From positions 57,722 through 121,721 of the forward strand of contig JBQDYD010000006.1 in NCBI GenBank assembly GCA_051967755.1: a DNA stretch of 64,000 bases, written 5' to 3'. Both the position numbers and the translations under genes were made by a program. Below, piece by piece: positions 56,301 to 63,914 of the stretch (positions are counted from its first letter, which is position 1; each line of letters begins with the position of its first letter). Under the pieces are notes generated by a model. It was not told the origin of the DNA. It made no database searches and saw only the letters and a list, made by a program, of their open reading frames with translations. Origin of the DNA: UBA1672 sp051967755. GTDB lineage: Bacteria > Pseudomonadota > Alphaproteobacteria > Micavibrionales > Micavibrionaceae.

Positions 56301-56684
56301 CTTCACATAAGAATTAAGAACTTCACCAATCTGCTCTGCGCTATAACCGGACGCACTCATCAACCGAGTGGCAGAGCGCAAATCCTCTAACTTCGTATGA
56401 TGATCCGTATTATCCGCCCGATCCTCTATGACAGGTTTATAAGAATCAAACGTCATTTTTACATTATGGATATGCATGAAGGCATTTGTTTTTGCGACAT
56501 CTACGTCACCGTTTTCATCACGAAAATGTTCCTGAAAAGCCTTTGATTCCTGCGGCGACAACCCCATTGCGTCTGATTCATTTAAAACGACTTTCGCCTC
56601 ATCGGCTGTAAAACCTGCGTTTTCCAACATACCTATCAGCACGCTGTCATCTATCAATGTCTTGAAATCAATTTCTTGGGCCAT
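53325..56684 (-). CDS. Divergent phosphoenolpyruvate carboxylase homologue, altered active site
   Basis: The 1119-residue protein looks unannotated at first but aligns with PEP carboxylase (about 880 residues) through its core. Conserved: SFTPHPTEG (His136, cf. E. coli His138), SDAEKVGG (Asp597 and Lys600, cf. Asp543/Lys546), QSLNR (Arg640, cf. Arg587), YTEQG (Glu688 area), GARP (Arg798, cf. Arg699), SLRAI (Arg815, cf. Arg713) and a following FMATGSAM like GxGTAL. Lost: the HGR of HGRGG is IGG here (Ile632 and Gly634 replace His579 and Arg581), and Lys773 is probably Thr. It lies alone, minus strand, between ccsBA and nusG. It may be a non-carboxylating enzyme or scaffold. No signal peptide. 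Confidence 0.75.
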   Translation of the reverse strand: MAQEIDFKTLIDDSVLIGMLENAGFTADEAKVVLNESDAMGLSPQESKAFQEHFRDENGDVDVAKTNAFMHIHNVKMTFDSYKPVIEDRADNTDHHTKLEDLRSATRLMSASGYSAEQIGEVLNSYVKISKSFTPHPTEGLSQNGIRLSRNLVKAAEAPADQREEALRTAVTEMLESDNYGASKKSNMLDETDYSNKCARIHNEGVNQLDRDVEQIIYEETGAHTDILLNTGPRSWDYDADGKNNAEGFAMMMKMSTTTMEAMSDLSTNLAQAAKGNIPHELREELKQLQHDADSVMQKLKPVYDRSRHITTKLAETAPEERETVYRQFYDNEYDGMFEQLSQIYDHLDDHRGLDFYENTVEQLDHLRKDLAEHDRDSTHAIDEAYRTVRRNGFALEKGQTRHNDYVYIDMLDNMFESDAFWGLGVLTQKDREELMIAGKFSELPQDVQYMHWERILDHARQNGNRDEIIHILESTNELSFKKVSDGGNGYPDQEKAYADRMKLRGLFPFKFQEGVISDAQEIGSPRQKFIADLYGMVHMKHMSLNEDPANLARQPTLVRHFNEKGGSENMENRKAKMPDLFKRLHETLHVMRPASDAEKVGGSFTRLQAIQAYRDIVHEAYDMKVPVEVMIGGGQSLNRFGGDVDMVRRILAQELKDIFEEKQKNGEELDEYDDKMMIMATSILYTEQGRTKRYASATPDQVKDDFTGKLTNIIQDYLDMKGHVPDHAFIDERARFSPAMDDLQRVIRDRAILEYDTFRQVVLTGDDGKPGSKYILDSMVEKAGTPNTIGYQNNGARPEAGKAKGNSKATSSLRAIGKDQTLHTMQSFHAGFMATGSAMRRFHDALHDDFYDRKNDPSKQIKVSDIQDLMHNDDWDEAIFSRNLVDAGRFNATHLYDGLTDGKADEWTFDRAIKVGREVAWKRDADSKKLTLHYNGDEDVSQEELYLSKVYYDRAVFIAMTEASLTQKGQGVTMEDGFDDIIKIVRPENNSLEFGLGERTKEKWPTVQAETLRDHAKNAPAFSLIYMVEDDIQGKLDAGVDKDKIMEHYGQGDPKAAEATFRGHGSALRSGTLSHKGKWTGKDTYGIKNRTSPDLDIDALVAYASNNNDHNRQAELDL

Positions 56685-56799
56685 CCCTACACTCTCTCCG
56701 TGAACTAAAATTATACTTTTATACTTATTTTTGTTAATTGCAGCGTTTATAGCAAATCAACAAAGTACTAAGCAAGTAATAGCCTATATGCAGCGCAGC

Positions 56800-56824
56800 A
56801 AAAAAGCGGGATTACTCCCGCTTT
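56800..56824 (-). terminator. Intrinsic terminator of secE-nusG
   Basis: On the minus strand AAAGCGGG pairs with CCCGCTTT around a 6 nt loop, followed by T residues (TTTTTTGC). It lies 28 bp after the nusG stop, so ribosomal protein genes do not follow nusG here. Confidence 0.8.
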
Positions 56825-56852
56825 AAATAAACTCTAGTAATATTTCAGAAGT

Positions 56853-57386
56853 TTAAGACTTCTCAACCTGTGAGTATTCAAGCTCAACCGGTGTAGAACG
56901 ACCAAAGATCGAAACAGATACTTTCAACTTGGCCTTTTCTTCATCAATCTCTTCAACAATACCGTTAAAGGATGCAAACGGGCCGTCTGTAACCTTAACT
57001 TCTTCACCGATATCGTAAACAATAGACGGACGCGGACGATCAACACCTTCTTGAACCTGTGTCAAGATACGCTGCGCTTCTGCCTCACTAATCGGAACAG
57101 GCTTGTTACCGCCGGCACCAAGAAAACCACTTACTTTCGGTGTATCCTTAATCAAGTGCCACACAGTATCGTTAAGATCCAATTTGGCAAGCACATAACC
57201 CGGGAAGAACTTACGCTCGGCATTCACACGTTGTCCGCGCTTTACTTCAACAACTTCTTCTGTCGGCACCAAAATTTCGTCAACAAAATCTTCCAGACCT
57301 TGCTTGGCCGCTTTTTCTTTAATTGATTCTGCGACTTTCGTTTCAAAGCCGGAATAAACATGCAGTACATACCAACGTTTGGCCAT
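56853..57386 (-). CDS. nusG: Transcription termination/antitermination protein NusG
   Basis: The 177-residue protein has the NGN domain (RWYVLHVYSGFETKVAESIKEKA) and a C-terminal KOW domain (about 120-175, EEVKVTDGPFASFNGIVEEIDE). It binds RNA polymerase and couples transcription with translation or Rho. It follows secE by 30 bp. The ATG at 57386 has AAAGGA 9 nt upstream; a longer frame begins at 57404. Confidence 0.96.
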   Translation of the reverse strand: MAKRWYVLHVYSGFETKVAESIKEKAAKQGLEDFVDEILVPTEEVVEVKRGQRVNAERKFFPGYVLAKLDLNDTVWHLIKDTPKVSGFLGAGGNKPVPISEAEAQRILTQVQEGVDRPRPSIVYDIGEEVKVTDGPFASFNGIVEEIDEEKAKLKVSVSIFGRSTPVELEYSQVEKS

Positions 57387-57416
57387 AACAGACATTCCTT
57401 TCATTACTGAGGTAAT

Positions 57417-57608
57417 CTAAAAACCCATAATCAGCCTAATCACATAGGCAATAATTTGGTCTGCAAAATACAAAAACAAAGATGCAAAAAACACCATAAC
57501 GAAGACCGCAATCATACTAACCGTTGTCTCTTGACGAGACGGCCATGTCACTTTTTTGGTTTCGCTTTTTACCTGACGAATATATTCAACTGGTCCTGTT
57601 TTTGACAT
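57417..57608 (-). CDS. secE: Preprotein translocase subunit SecE
   Basis: The 63-residue protein has the short SecE form: PVEYIRQVKSETKKVTWPSRQET and one membrane segment (about 30-55). It forms the SecYEG channel. secE-nusG is a near-universal pair. The ATG at 57608 is preferred to a GTG two codons upstream. Confidence 0.95.
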   Translation of the reverse strand: MSKTGPVEYIRQVKSETKKVTWPSRQETTVSMIAVFVMVFFASLFLYFADQIIAYVIRLIMGF

Positions 57609-57791
57609 TTTCACCTACCGTTTAAAAAAACTTTCAAGATCCCAAGGTTCGTATTGTGAGCGCGCGCCACATTTAAATTCATAACCATTTAGGGATTAAG
57701 GAAAGTAAGTACACCAAAATTCGGGCATTGACCAGAGAAAAATGAAGCGATCTGCTTTTATCAACCTTAGAATTGAAAAAACAATCCCGTG

Positions 57792-59282
57792 CTATGCCGC
57801 GGCTTTATACCTTAAAACAGGCTTACGTGCCGCTTTCACTTCGTCCAGACGCTTGCGCGGTGTTGACTGCGGGAAGTTGTGATACTCCTCCGCCTTGCCA
57901 TCTTCGGCATCTTTGGCGATCTTTTTCATGGTTGAAACAAAGCGATCGATCGAATCTTTACTCTCTGTTTCTGTCGGTTCAATGAGCATGGTACCGGGCA
58001 GAACCAATGGGAAATAAACCGTCATCGGGTGATAGCCATATTCAACGAGCCCCTTGGCAATATCCAACGTCGTCACGCCATGTTCTTTTTGCTTCTTATC
58101 TGTCAGCAAGCATTCATGCATGCATGGCCCTTCATATGGGACATGATATTCATCCTTCAGCTGGCTAAGGATGTAATTCGCATTCAAGACCGCATCTTCA
58201 GACACTTGCTTAAGCCCATCAGCACCATGGGACTTCATGTAAGACAGCGCGCGCACATGCATACCAAACTGCCCCTGAAATGCCTTCAACGTACCCAAAG
58301 TATCCGGGCGGTCTTCCTCGGTTTCAAAAACAAATGCACCATCATCATTTTTCACAACGGTCGGAACAGGCATATATTGCGCAAGCTCCTCCGTGCAGCA
58401 GATCGGGCCTGATCCCGGGCCACCACCGCCATGCGGGGTAGAGAACGTCTTGTGCAGGTTGATATGCATCACATCAACACCAAAATCGCCCGGTCTGACT
58501 TTACCGACCAAAGCATTAAAGTTTGCACCATCGCAATAGAAATACCCGCCTGCCTCATGCAACAGATCAGCCATCTCAATAATATCGCTTTCAAACAATC
58601 CGCATGTATTGGGATTGGTGACCATCATACCCGCAATATCCGCGCCCTTTTCATCTGTTTTATATAGTGCTTCTTTAAAGGCCTCTACGCTTAGGCGTCC
58701 TGTTTCCTTCGTCGGAATAGAACGCACTTCAAAGCCACACATCACGGCCGTGGCAGGATTGGTTCCATGTGAAGAGTCCGGTGTTAAAACGATTTTTCTT
58801 TTCGTATCGCCCTTTTGCTCATGCGCTCTGCGGATTGTCATCATCCCTGCAAGCTCGCCATGCGCACCCGCAGCAGGCGTCAAACATACGCCCGGCAATC
58901 CCGTCAGCTCACCCAGCCAATGTTGCAGTTCATGCAACAATTCCATCGCACCTTGAACAGTGCTTTGTGGCTGTAATGGGTGAATTTGTGCGAAACCCGG
59001 CAGACGCGCGAGCTTCTCATTCAAACGCGGATTATGCTTCATTGTACAGGAACCAAGCGGAAAGAACCCATGATCGATTGAATAATTCCATGTACTCATG
59101 CGCACAAAATGGCGGACGACCTGAGGCTCACTCAATTGTGGCAGACCGATATCCTGACGCTCTTCTAACCCTGTACGATTAACCGATGTCAGCGGATCCG
59201 GCAGATCAACCCCCGGCTTATCACTTACCTCTTTTTCCCAGAGCAAATTTTCTTCATACATTAAGCCACGGTCTTGATCCAT
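57792..59282 (-). CDS. gcvPB: Glycine dehydrogenase subunit 2 (GcvPB)
   Basis: The 496-residue PLP subunit of the split glycine decarboxylase removes CO2 from glycine and transfers the methylamine to the H-protein. PLP Lys (about residue 278 from this start) lies in HINLHKTFSTPHGGGGPGSGP, and LGSCTMKHNPRLNEK is a family signature. The start is set at 59282, with GAGG 9 nt upstream. It is the last gene of the gcv operon; an unknown membrane-protein gene separates it from gcvPA. Confidence 0.95.
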   Translation of the reverse strand: MDQDRGLMYEENLLWEKEVSDKPGVDLPDPLTSVNRTGLEERQDIGLPQLSEPQVVRHFVRMSTWNYSIDHGFFPLGSCTMKHNPRLNEKLARLPGFAQIHPLQPQSTVQGAMELLHELQHWLGELTGLPGVCLTPAAGAHGELAGMMTIRRAHEQKGDTKRKIVLTPDSSHGTNPATAVMCGFEVRSIPTKETGRLSVEAFKEALYKTDEKGADIAGMMVTNPNTCGLFESDIIEMADLLHEAGGYFYCDGANFNALVGKVRPGDFGVDVMHINLHKTFSTPHGGGGPGSGPICCTEELAQYMPVPTVVKNDDGAFVFETEEDRPDTLGTLKAFQGQFGMHVRALSYMKSHGADGLKQVSEDAVLNANYILSQLKDEYHVPYEGPCMHECLLTDKKQKEHGVTTLDIAKGLVEYGYHPMTVYFPLVLPGTMLIEPTETESKDSIDRFVSTMKKIAKDAEDGKAEEYHNFPQSTPRKRLDEVKAARKPVLRYKAAA

Positions 59283-59344
59283 GCCGATTAACCTCACACA
59301 AAATTACATATATATTGTTCATATAGAACGGAGTATTCGTTTTA

Positions 59345-59719
59345 TTAAAATCTCTTCTGAGAGAAATTACACTTAAACTCATTCTTTTCCCATTCAAGGA
59401 AATCTTCAGTTGTTTCAACAACTAAACTTCCCGCAATACGGTCTAAAAAGATGCGTGTTGCAGAACCGCTATGTTTCCAGCGTGCTGATATAGCCGTTTC
59501 ATTGAAGATTTTAATACTCTCAGGCGCTACGCGCTCACCATTCATCAAAATATACGGTTCGTCATCATTAATCAGAAAACTAATGGCAGACCATTCATTT
59601 TTACAGGTAACTGTTTTTTCTACCGGCGGCTGAAACTGGGTATAGAAGATAGTAAATCCACCCATTGCCACAACAAGTATGATAAACATAAATACTATCA
59701 ATCCTGCATTATTACCCAT
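59345..59719 (-). CDS. Unknown single-pass membrane protein within the gcv operon
   Basis: The 124-residue protein has one N-terminal membrane segment (about 6-27) and a beta-rich domain with two Cys residues. It lies between gcvPA and gcvPB on the same strand, with AAGGA before its start, so it is probably co-transcribed. No known family. A role in glycine cleavage is possible only by position. Confidence 0.6.
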   Translation of the reverse strand: MGNNAGLIVFMFIILVVAMGGFTIFYTQFQPPVEKTVTCKNEWSAISFLINDDEPYILMNGERVAPESIKIFNETAISARWKHSGSATRIFLDRIAGSLVVETTEDFLEWEKNEFKCNFSQKRF

Positions 59720-59759
59720 TTTTCAATCATCCTTTCACATTGGACACCGGATATCCGAT

Positions 59760-61040
59760 TTACAGAAGAATCTCAGACAAAGTCTCTACAAACTCTTCTA
59801 TTTGATCCTGCGTAGTCATTTCCGTCGCCGCGACGAGAAGCTTATTCCCCTCAAGCGCGTACCCACCGATTATGCCACAAGTTGTCAAATCCTCAACCAC
59901 CAAAGCAGAGGCTTTGGGTAGTTCTACTACAAATTCATTAAAAAAGCCTTGATTTACAACAGATACACCATCCAATGCATCCAAAGCATCAGCCAAGCGA
60001 CACGCCGCATCATGGTTTAATCGCGCGAGCTTCTTAAAGCCGTCTTCGCCCAGCAAACTCATATGCACTGTAAACGCAAGCGCGCACAGCCCCTGATTTG
60101 TACAGATATTAGACGTCGCCTTCTCTCTTCTGATATGTTGTTCACGCGTTGAGAGCGTAAGAACAAATCCGCGACGTCCATCCGCGTCTTCTGTCATACC
60201 GCATAAACGGCCGGGCATCTGACGGAGATATTTTTCCTTACAGGCAAAGAAACCAAGGTGCGGGCCACCAAAGCCCATAGGCAAACCGATCGACTGCGCC
60301 TCACCGCAAACAATATCGGCCTCAACCGGTGGCGGTAACATCCCAAGAGATACAATTTCATTGATCACCACAACCAGTAACGCCCCCGTTTCATCGCATT
60401 TCTTACGCCACTCATCATATTTATGCGGGTTACCAAAGAAATCAGGCGATTGAACAATCACACAGGCCGTTGTGTCATCAGGCTCTCCGTCAAACACTTC
60501 GCGGTCATCATAATTCGACATATAACTGCCCAGAACTTTGCGATATTCAGGGTGAATTTCTGTTCCGATTGCGATTTTATTGCGCTTTGTAATGCGCATC
60601 GCCATAAGCGCAGCTTCCGCCACCGCCGTGGAGCCGTCATAAAGCGACGCATTGGCAATTTCCTGCCCTGTCATTTTCGCAATAAATGTCTGATATTCAA
60701 AAATAACCTGTAACGTGCCCTGCGCGATTTCAGGTTGATACGGCGTGTAGGCCGTCAAAAATTCACTGCGCTGGATGATGTAATCCACACTGGCAGGTAT
60801 ATGGTGATTATAAACGCCTGCCCCCAAGAAGAAAGGCACCTGAGAGGCCGCCATATTCTTTTCGGCCATAGCAGAAAGATCACGCTCTACCTGTAACTCG
60901 CCCTGATGTTTCGGCAAATCAACCAGCCCGTCAACAAACGCCGCCTCAGGGATATCACGATATAATGCATCAACACTGGTCACACCAACGGACTTGAGCA
61001 TTTCTTTACGTGCATTTTCTGTTTGTGGTAAATATCGCAT
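59760..61040 (-). CDS. gcvPA: Glycine dehydrogenase subunit 1 (GcvPA)
   Basis: The 426-residue subunit lacks the PLP lysine but pairs with GcvPB. Signatures are MRYLPQTENARKEML at the start, SVDYIIQRSEFLTAYTPYQPEIAQGTLQ, and ATSNICTNQGLCALAFTVHM. It is the third conserved gene of the gcv operon. In most alphaproteobacteria GcvP is a single chain of about 950 residues, so the split form is notable. Confidence 0.95.
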   Translation of the reverse strand: MRYLPQTENARKEMLKSVGVTSVDALYRDIPEAAFVDGLVDLPKHQGELQVERDLSAMAEKNMAASQVPFFLGAGVYNHHIPASVDYIIQRSEFLTAYTPYQPEIAQGTLQVIFEYQTFIAKMTGQEIANASLYDGSTAVAEAALMAMRITKRNKIAIGTEIHPEYRKVLGSYMSNYDDREVFDGEPDDTTACVIVQSPDFFGNPHKYDEWRKKCDETGALLVVVINEIVSLGMLPPPVEADIVCGEAQSIGLPMGFGGPHLGFFACKEKYLRQMPGRLCGMTEDADGRRGFVLTLSTREQHIRREKATSNICTNQGLCALAFTVHMSLLGEDGFKKLARLNHDAACRLADALDALDGVSVVNQGFFNEFVVELPKASALVVEDLTTCGIIGGYALEGNKLLVAATEMTTQDQIEEFVETLSEILL

Positions 61041-61060
61041 ACTTAAACCCTATACTTTAT

Positions 61061-61402
61061 TTAGGCGGTTACCCGCCATTGCGTTAATACATCAACATTG
61101 GAAACCGTCTGGCCTGAGAGAATGGTTTTATATTCCCCCTCATCTGCATGCCAATAATTTTCAGAGCCAAAAGGTAATGCGTAATCGGAAACCTGTTTGA
61201 TCTCCATTTCTTCATCACTTTCTTTTTGGCTCCACACGTCCCCTTCTATAATGACCTTATTATCTTGAATGGCTTTAACCTGGCCGAAAACCTCAATTAT
61301 CTCAACAATATTGTCATCTTTATCTACGTAAGTTTGAAGCCCCAATATCTGCTTTTTAAGAAGCAGTTCAGGCGCCGTGACATAGCAGACATCGTCTTCC
61401 AT
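61061..61402 (-). CDS. Unknown protein within the gcv operon
   Basis: The 113-residue protein is soluble and beta-rich, and I recognise no family. It overlaps the gcvH stop by 1 bp (TAATG) and is followed by gcvPA after 20 bp, so it is translationally coupled. Acidic surface and strands such as NKVIIEGDVWS suggest a small barrel. It could be a regulator or assembly factor for the glycine cleavage system, but this is only positional. Confidence 0.6.
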   Translation of the reverse strand: MEDDVCYVTAPELLLKKQILGLQTYVDKDDNIVEIIEVFGQVKAIQDNKVIIEGDVWSQKESDEEMEIKQVSDYALPFGSENYWHADEGEYKTILSGQTVSNVDVLTQWRVTA

Positions 61403-61779
61403 TAATCAACTTCTTTCAAATATTCAGCGTAGGCCGCCTCATCCATAAGATCAGACAGAGCAGAGGCATCCGCAACCTTAACCTTCACAATCCAACCATC
61501 TTCATTTACCGGCTTTGCGATTAATTCCAGGTCATCCACCATCGGCTCGTTCACTTCTACGACTTCACCATCAACAGGCGAGTAAACCTCAGCGGCAGTT
61601 TTAACAGATTCGACAACGGCAACGTCTCCACCTTTTTCAACGGCCTTACCGACCTCAGGCAGTTCAACAAACACCAAATCACCCAATGCGTCGCGCGCAT
61701 GTTCGGAAATACCGACATAGGCAATATCCCCATCAACGTAAATACATTCATGATCTTTTGTATATTTTAATTCAGCCAT
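61402..61779 (-). CDS. gcvH: Glycine cleavage system H protein
   Basis: The 125-residue lipoyl carrier shuttles the methylamine between GcvP and GcvT. The lipoylation Lys60 is in ESVKTAAEVYSPVDGEV. The fold matches the family along its whole length. GAGAGG precedes the start. It lies between gcvT and a coupled unknown gene. Confidence 0.95.
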   Translation of the reverse strand: MAELKYTKDHECIYVDGDIAYVGISEHARDALGDLVFVELPEVGKAVEKGGDVAVVESVKTAAEVYSPVDGEVVEVNEPMVDDLELIAKPVNEDGWIVKVKVADASALSDLMDEAAYAEYLKEVD

Positions 61780-61807
61780 CCCAAATTACCTCTCTTGAAT
61801 AAATAAA

Positions 61808-62905
61808 TTACGCGGTTTTGACCGCTTTTGCTGATTTTGTTTTTGCAGGCACAAACGGCATTTTCGCCACTTCTGCCTCAATGTTACGGCCGCGTACATT
61901 AATAAGCAGCTCTGTGCCCTCTTGTGCATATTCAACGGGGACATACCCCTGCCCGATTGACATACCAAGCGTGGGAGAAAAACCGCCACTGGTAAGTGTA
62001 CCGATAACCTCATCATCCGTTGTTCTGATCTCTGCGCCTTCGCGTGCAACGCCCTTACCGGTTAGTTTAACGCCAACGCGCTTGCGTGCAGGATCAACAA
62101 CCTTATCCGCCCCGATAAAACCGTCATTATTCTTTCCCATCACCCAAGAAAGGTCTGCCTCACGCGGGGTCGTACTTGCATCAATATCATGCCCATAAAG
62201 ACAATACCCCATTTCAAGGCGCAATGAATCACGCGCAGCCAGCCCTATGGGCTCTACGGCATCATGCTCAAGCAACTTATTCCACAACGCTTCGGCATCT
62301 TTATTAGGGACACTAATTTCAAAACCATCTTCACCCGTATATCCAAGGCGCGAGATAAACATTGTGTAATCTTCATACCACAGCCCCATATACGGCACAT
62401 CTGACAGGTCCTTGCCCAAGACGTCACGCACGACATCCTCTGCCTTTTCCCCCTGCAAAGCGATCAATGACCAATCTTCGAAATAGGTGAATTCCAGCCC
62501 TGATGTCAGGTGAGATTTAATCCATTGGATATCTTTTTCCTTACAACCGGCATTAATAACGCAATGGAACTCGTTATCGCCTGTTTTCGTGACCATCAGG
62601 TCATCGATAATCCCACCCTGATCATTCGTCAACACAGTATATTTTGTACGATTAATACCTAATTTGGAAAACGCAGACGGTGTGATTTTCTCAAAAAATT
62701 CAACGGCATCGGTTTCCCCCTCCGCACCCTTAACTGAGATTTGCCCCATGTGAGAGACATCAAATATACCGCAAGACGCGCGCACCCACTCATGCTCTTT
62801 TTTTACGCCCAAGCCATAATAAAGTGGCATATCATAGCCCGCGAACTCCCCCATTTTTGCACCAAGAGCAACATGCGCACCATGTAGAGCCGTTTTACGC
62901 GACAT
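61808..62905 (-). CDS. gcvT: Glycine cleavage system T protein (aminomethyltransferase)
   Basis: The 365-residue enzyme takes the methylamine from H-protein onto tetrahydrofolate, giving methylene-THF and ammonia. Motifs include the N-terminal LHGAHVALGAKMGEFAGYDMPLYY, GIFDVSHMGQISVKG, and the C-terminal LTSGGFSPTLGMSIGQGYV. It is the first gene of the operon and is preceded by AAGGATATTTT. No glycine riboswitch pattern is visible in its roughly 100 bp leader. Confidence 0.95.
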   Translation of the reverse strand: MSRKTALHGAHVALGAKMGEFAGYDMPLYYGLGVKKEHEWVRASCGIFDVSHMGQISVKGAEGETDAVEFFEKITPSAFSKLGINRTKYTVLTNDQGGIIDDLMVTKTGDNEFHCVINAGCKEKDIQWIKSHLTSGLEFTYFEDWSLIALQGEKAEDVVRDVLGKDLSDVPYMGLWYEDYTMFISRLGYTGEDGFEISVPNKDAEALWNKLLEHDAVEPIGLAARDSLRLEMGYCLYGHDIDASTTPREADLSWVMGKNNDGFIGADKVVDPARKRVGVKLTGKGVAREGAEIRTTDDEVIGTLTSGGFSPTLGMSIGQGYVPVEYAQEGTELLINVRGRNIEAEVAKMPFVPAKTKSAKAVKTA

Positions 62906-62946
62906 AAAATATCCTTTATCTGTAAAGCCTAAAACAAACCAATAGC

Positions 62947-62973
62947 AAAAAAAGGGGCTTAATTTAAGCCCCT
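62947..62973 (-). terminator. Intrinsic terminator of the upstream gene at 63012
   Basis: On the minus strand AGGGGCTTAA pairs with TTAAGCCCCT and is followed by TTTTTTT. It ends the transcript of the exported-protein gene and isolates the gcv operon. Confidence 0.8.
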
Positions 62974-63011
62974 AAATCGTTTTTTCCATAGAAAGTCGAA
63001 AAACGCCCACC

Positions 63012-63782
63012 TTACTGCAAAGGAATAACAGTTTTCTGCTCTTTCTCGCGTACAGCCTTAATCATAGCAACATTTCTGATCGGCACCGATACATCAAAAT
63101 AAATTTGGACATAATCACCATTCTCATCCACGACATCGCGTACATCGAAAAACTGCTTACTCACCTTATAGATATCGCTCTTAACAACCTCACCACCATA
63201 AGTGCTTAAGATATATTCTTCCTCAGCAAATGTCACAACCTTATAAGGATGTTGAGGCTCTGATCCGATATTACCGCGCCCGCTCCAGCTATTTCTGATT
63301 GTATCCCTAATCTTTCTTAAGAACAGATCATCACCGAAACGCACATCCAGACGGCTGAGTGTTAATGCATATGAAACCACCCCCAAGTTTGCCATATGCT
63401 TATTCAGCAGATCTCTGTAATTTGCCAACGCACGGTTCACGGCGACATTGTCATCTGACGTATCCACGATATATGCGTAACCAACCATTTCATCGATAAT
63501 CTTATCTGAAAATGGCGTATATGATCGCGTGTAAGGATAATATGTACGAAGCGCCGAAACACCAAGACGCATATCTTTTTTCCCTGATCGTAAATCCATC
63601 ACCATAGCTTCATAGCTTGGTGAAAAATCCTTAGAGATCACAGACCATCTGTTTATTTCCTGATCAGTTAAAGACACCCCGTCTTCATTTTCTGAACCAC
63701 TTCCACCACGATTGGCGGACGCAGCATAAGCCGAACTCATCGGAATAACGAATAATAAAGCCAGAAAAACAAGTAAACGCAT
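63012..63782 (-). CDS. Exported hypothetical protein
   Basis: The 256-residue protein has a signal peptide (about 1-20, ending AYA). A helical mature domain follows (about 45-180) with SYALTLSRLDVRFGDDLFLRKIRD, then a beta-rich C-terminus (190-256). A good AAGGA precedes the start. It lies between tuf and gcvT as its own unit, with terminators on both sides. No family recognised. Confidence 0.6.
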   Translation of the reverse strand: MRLLVFLALLFVIPMSSAYAASANRGGSGSENEDGVSLTDQEINRWSVISKDFSPSYEAMVMDLRSGKKDMRLGVSALRTYYPYTRSYTPFSDKIIDEMVGYAYIVDTSDDNVAVNRALANYRDLLNKHMANLGVVSYALTLSRLDVRFGDDLFLRKIRDTIRNSWSGRGNIGSEPQHPYKVVTFAEEEYILSTYGGEVVKSDIYKVSKQFFDVRDVVDENGDYVQIYFDVSVPIRNVAMIKAVREKEQKTVIPLQ

Positions 63783-63860
63783 TCATAAATCCTTTTCTTT
63801 CACTATATCACCCTCATAAACAAAGGAAAATAAAAACATATCAATACCATACACAACCAT

Positions 63861-63893
63861 AAAAAAAGGCCCCGCACACATGCAGGGCCTTAA
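63861..63893 (-). terminator. Intrinsic terminator of tuf
   Basis: On the minus strand AAGGCCC pairs with GGGGCCTT-type bases around an 11 nt loop, followed by TTTTTTT. It ends the tuf transcript about 22 bp after the stop. Confidence 0.78.
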
Positions 63894-63914
63894 TAAAATC
63901 ATATGGTGTCGTAA

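Noticed and set aside
62906..63011. A glycine riboswitch upstream of gcvT
   Set aside because: The region is only about 105 bp, holds the terminator of the upstream gene, and shows no tandem aptamer pattern.
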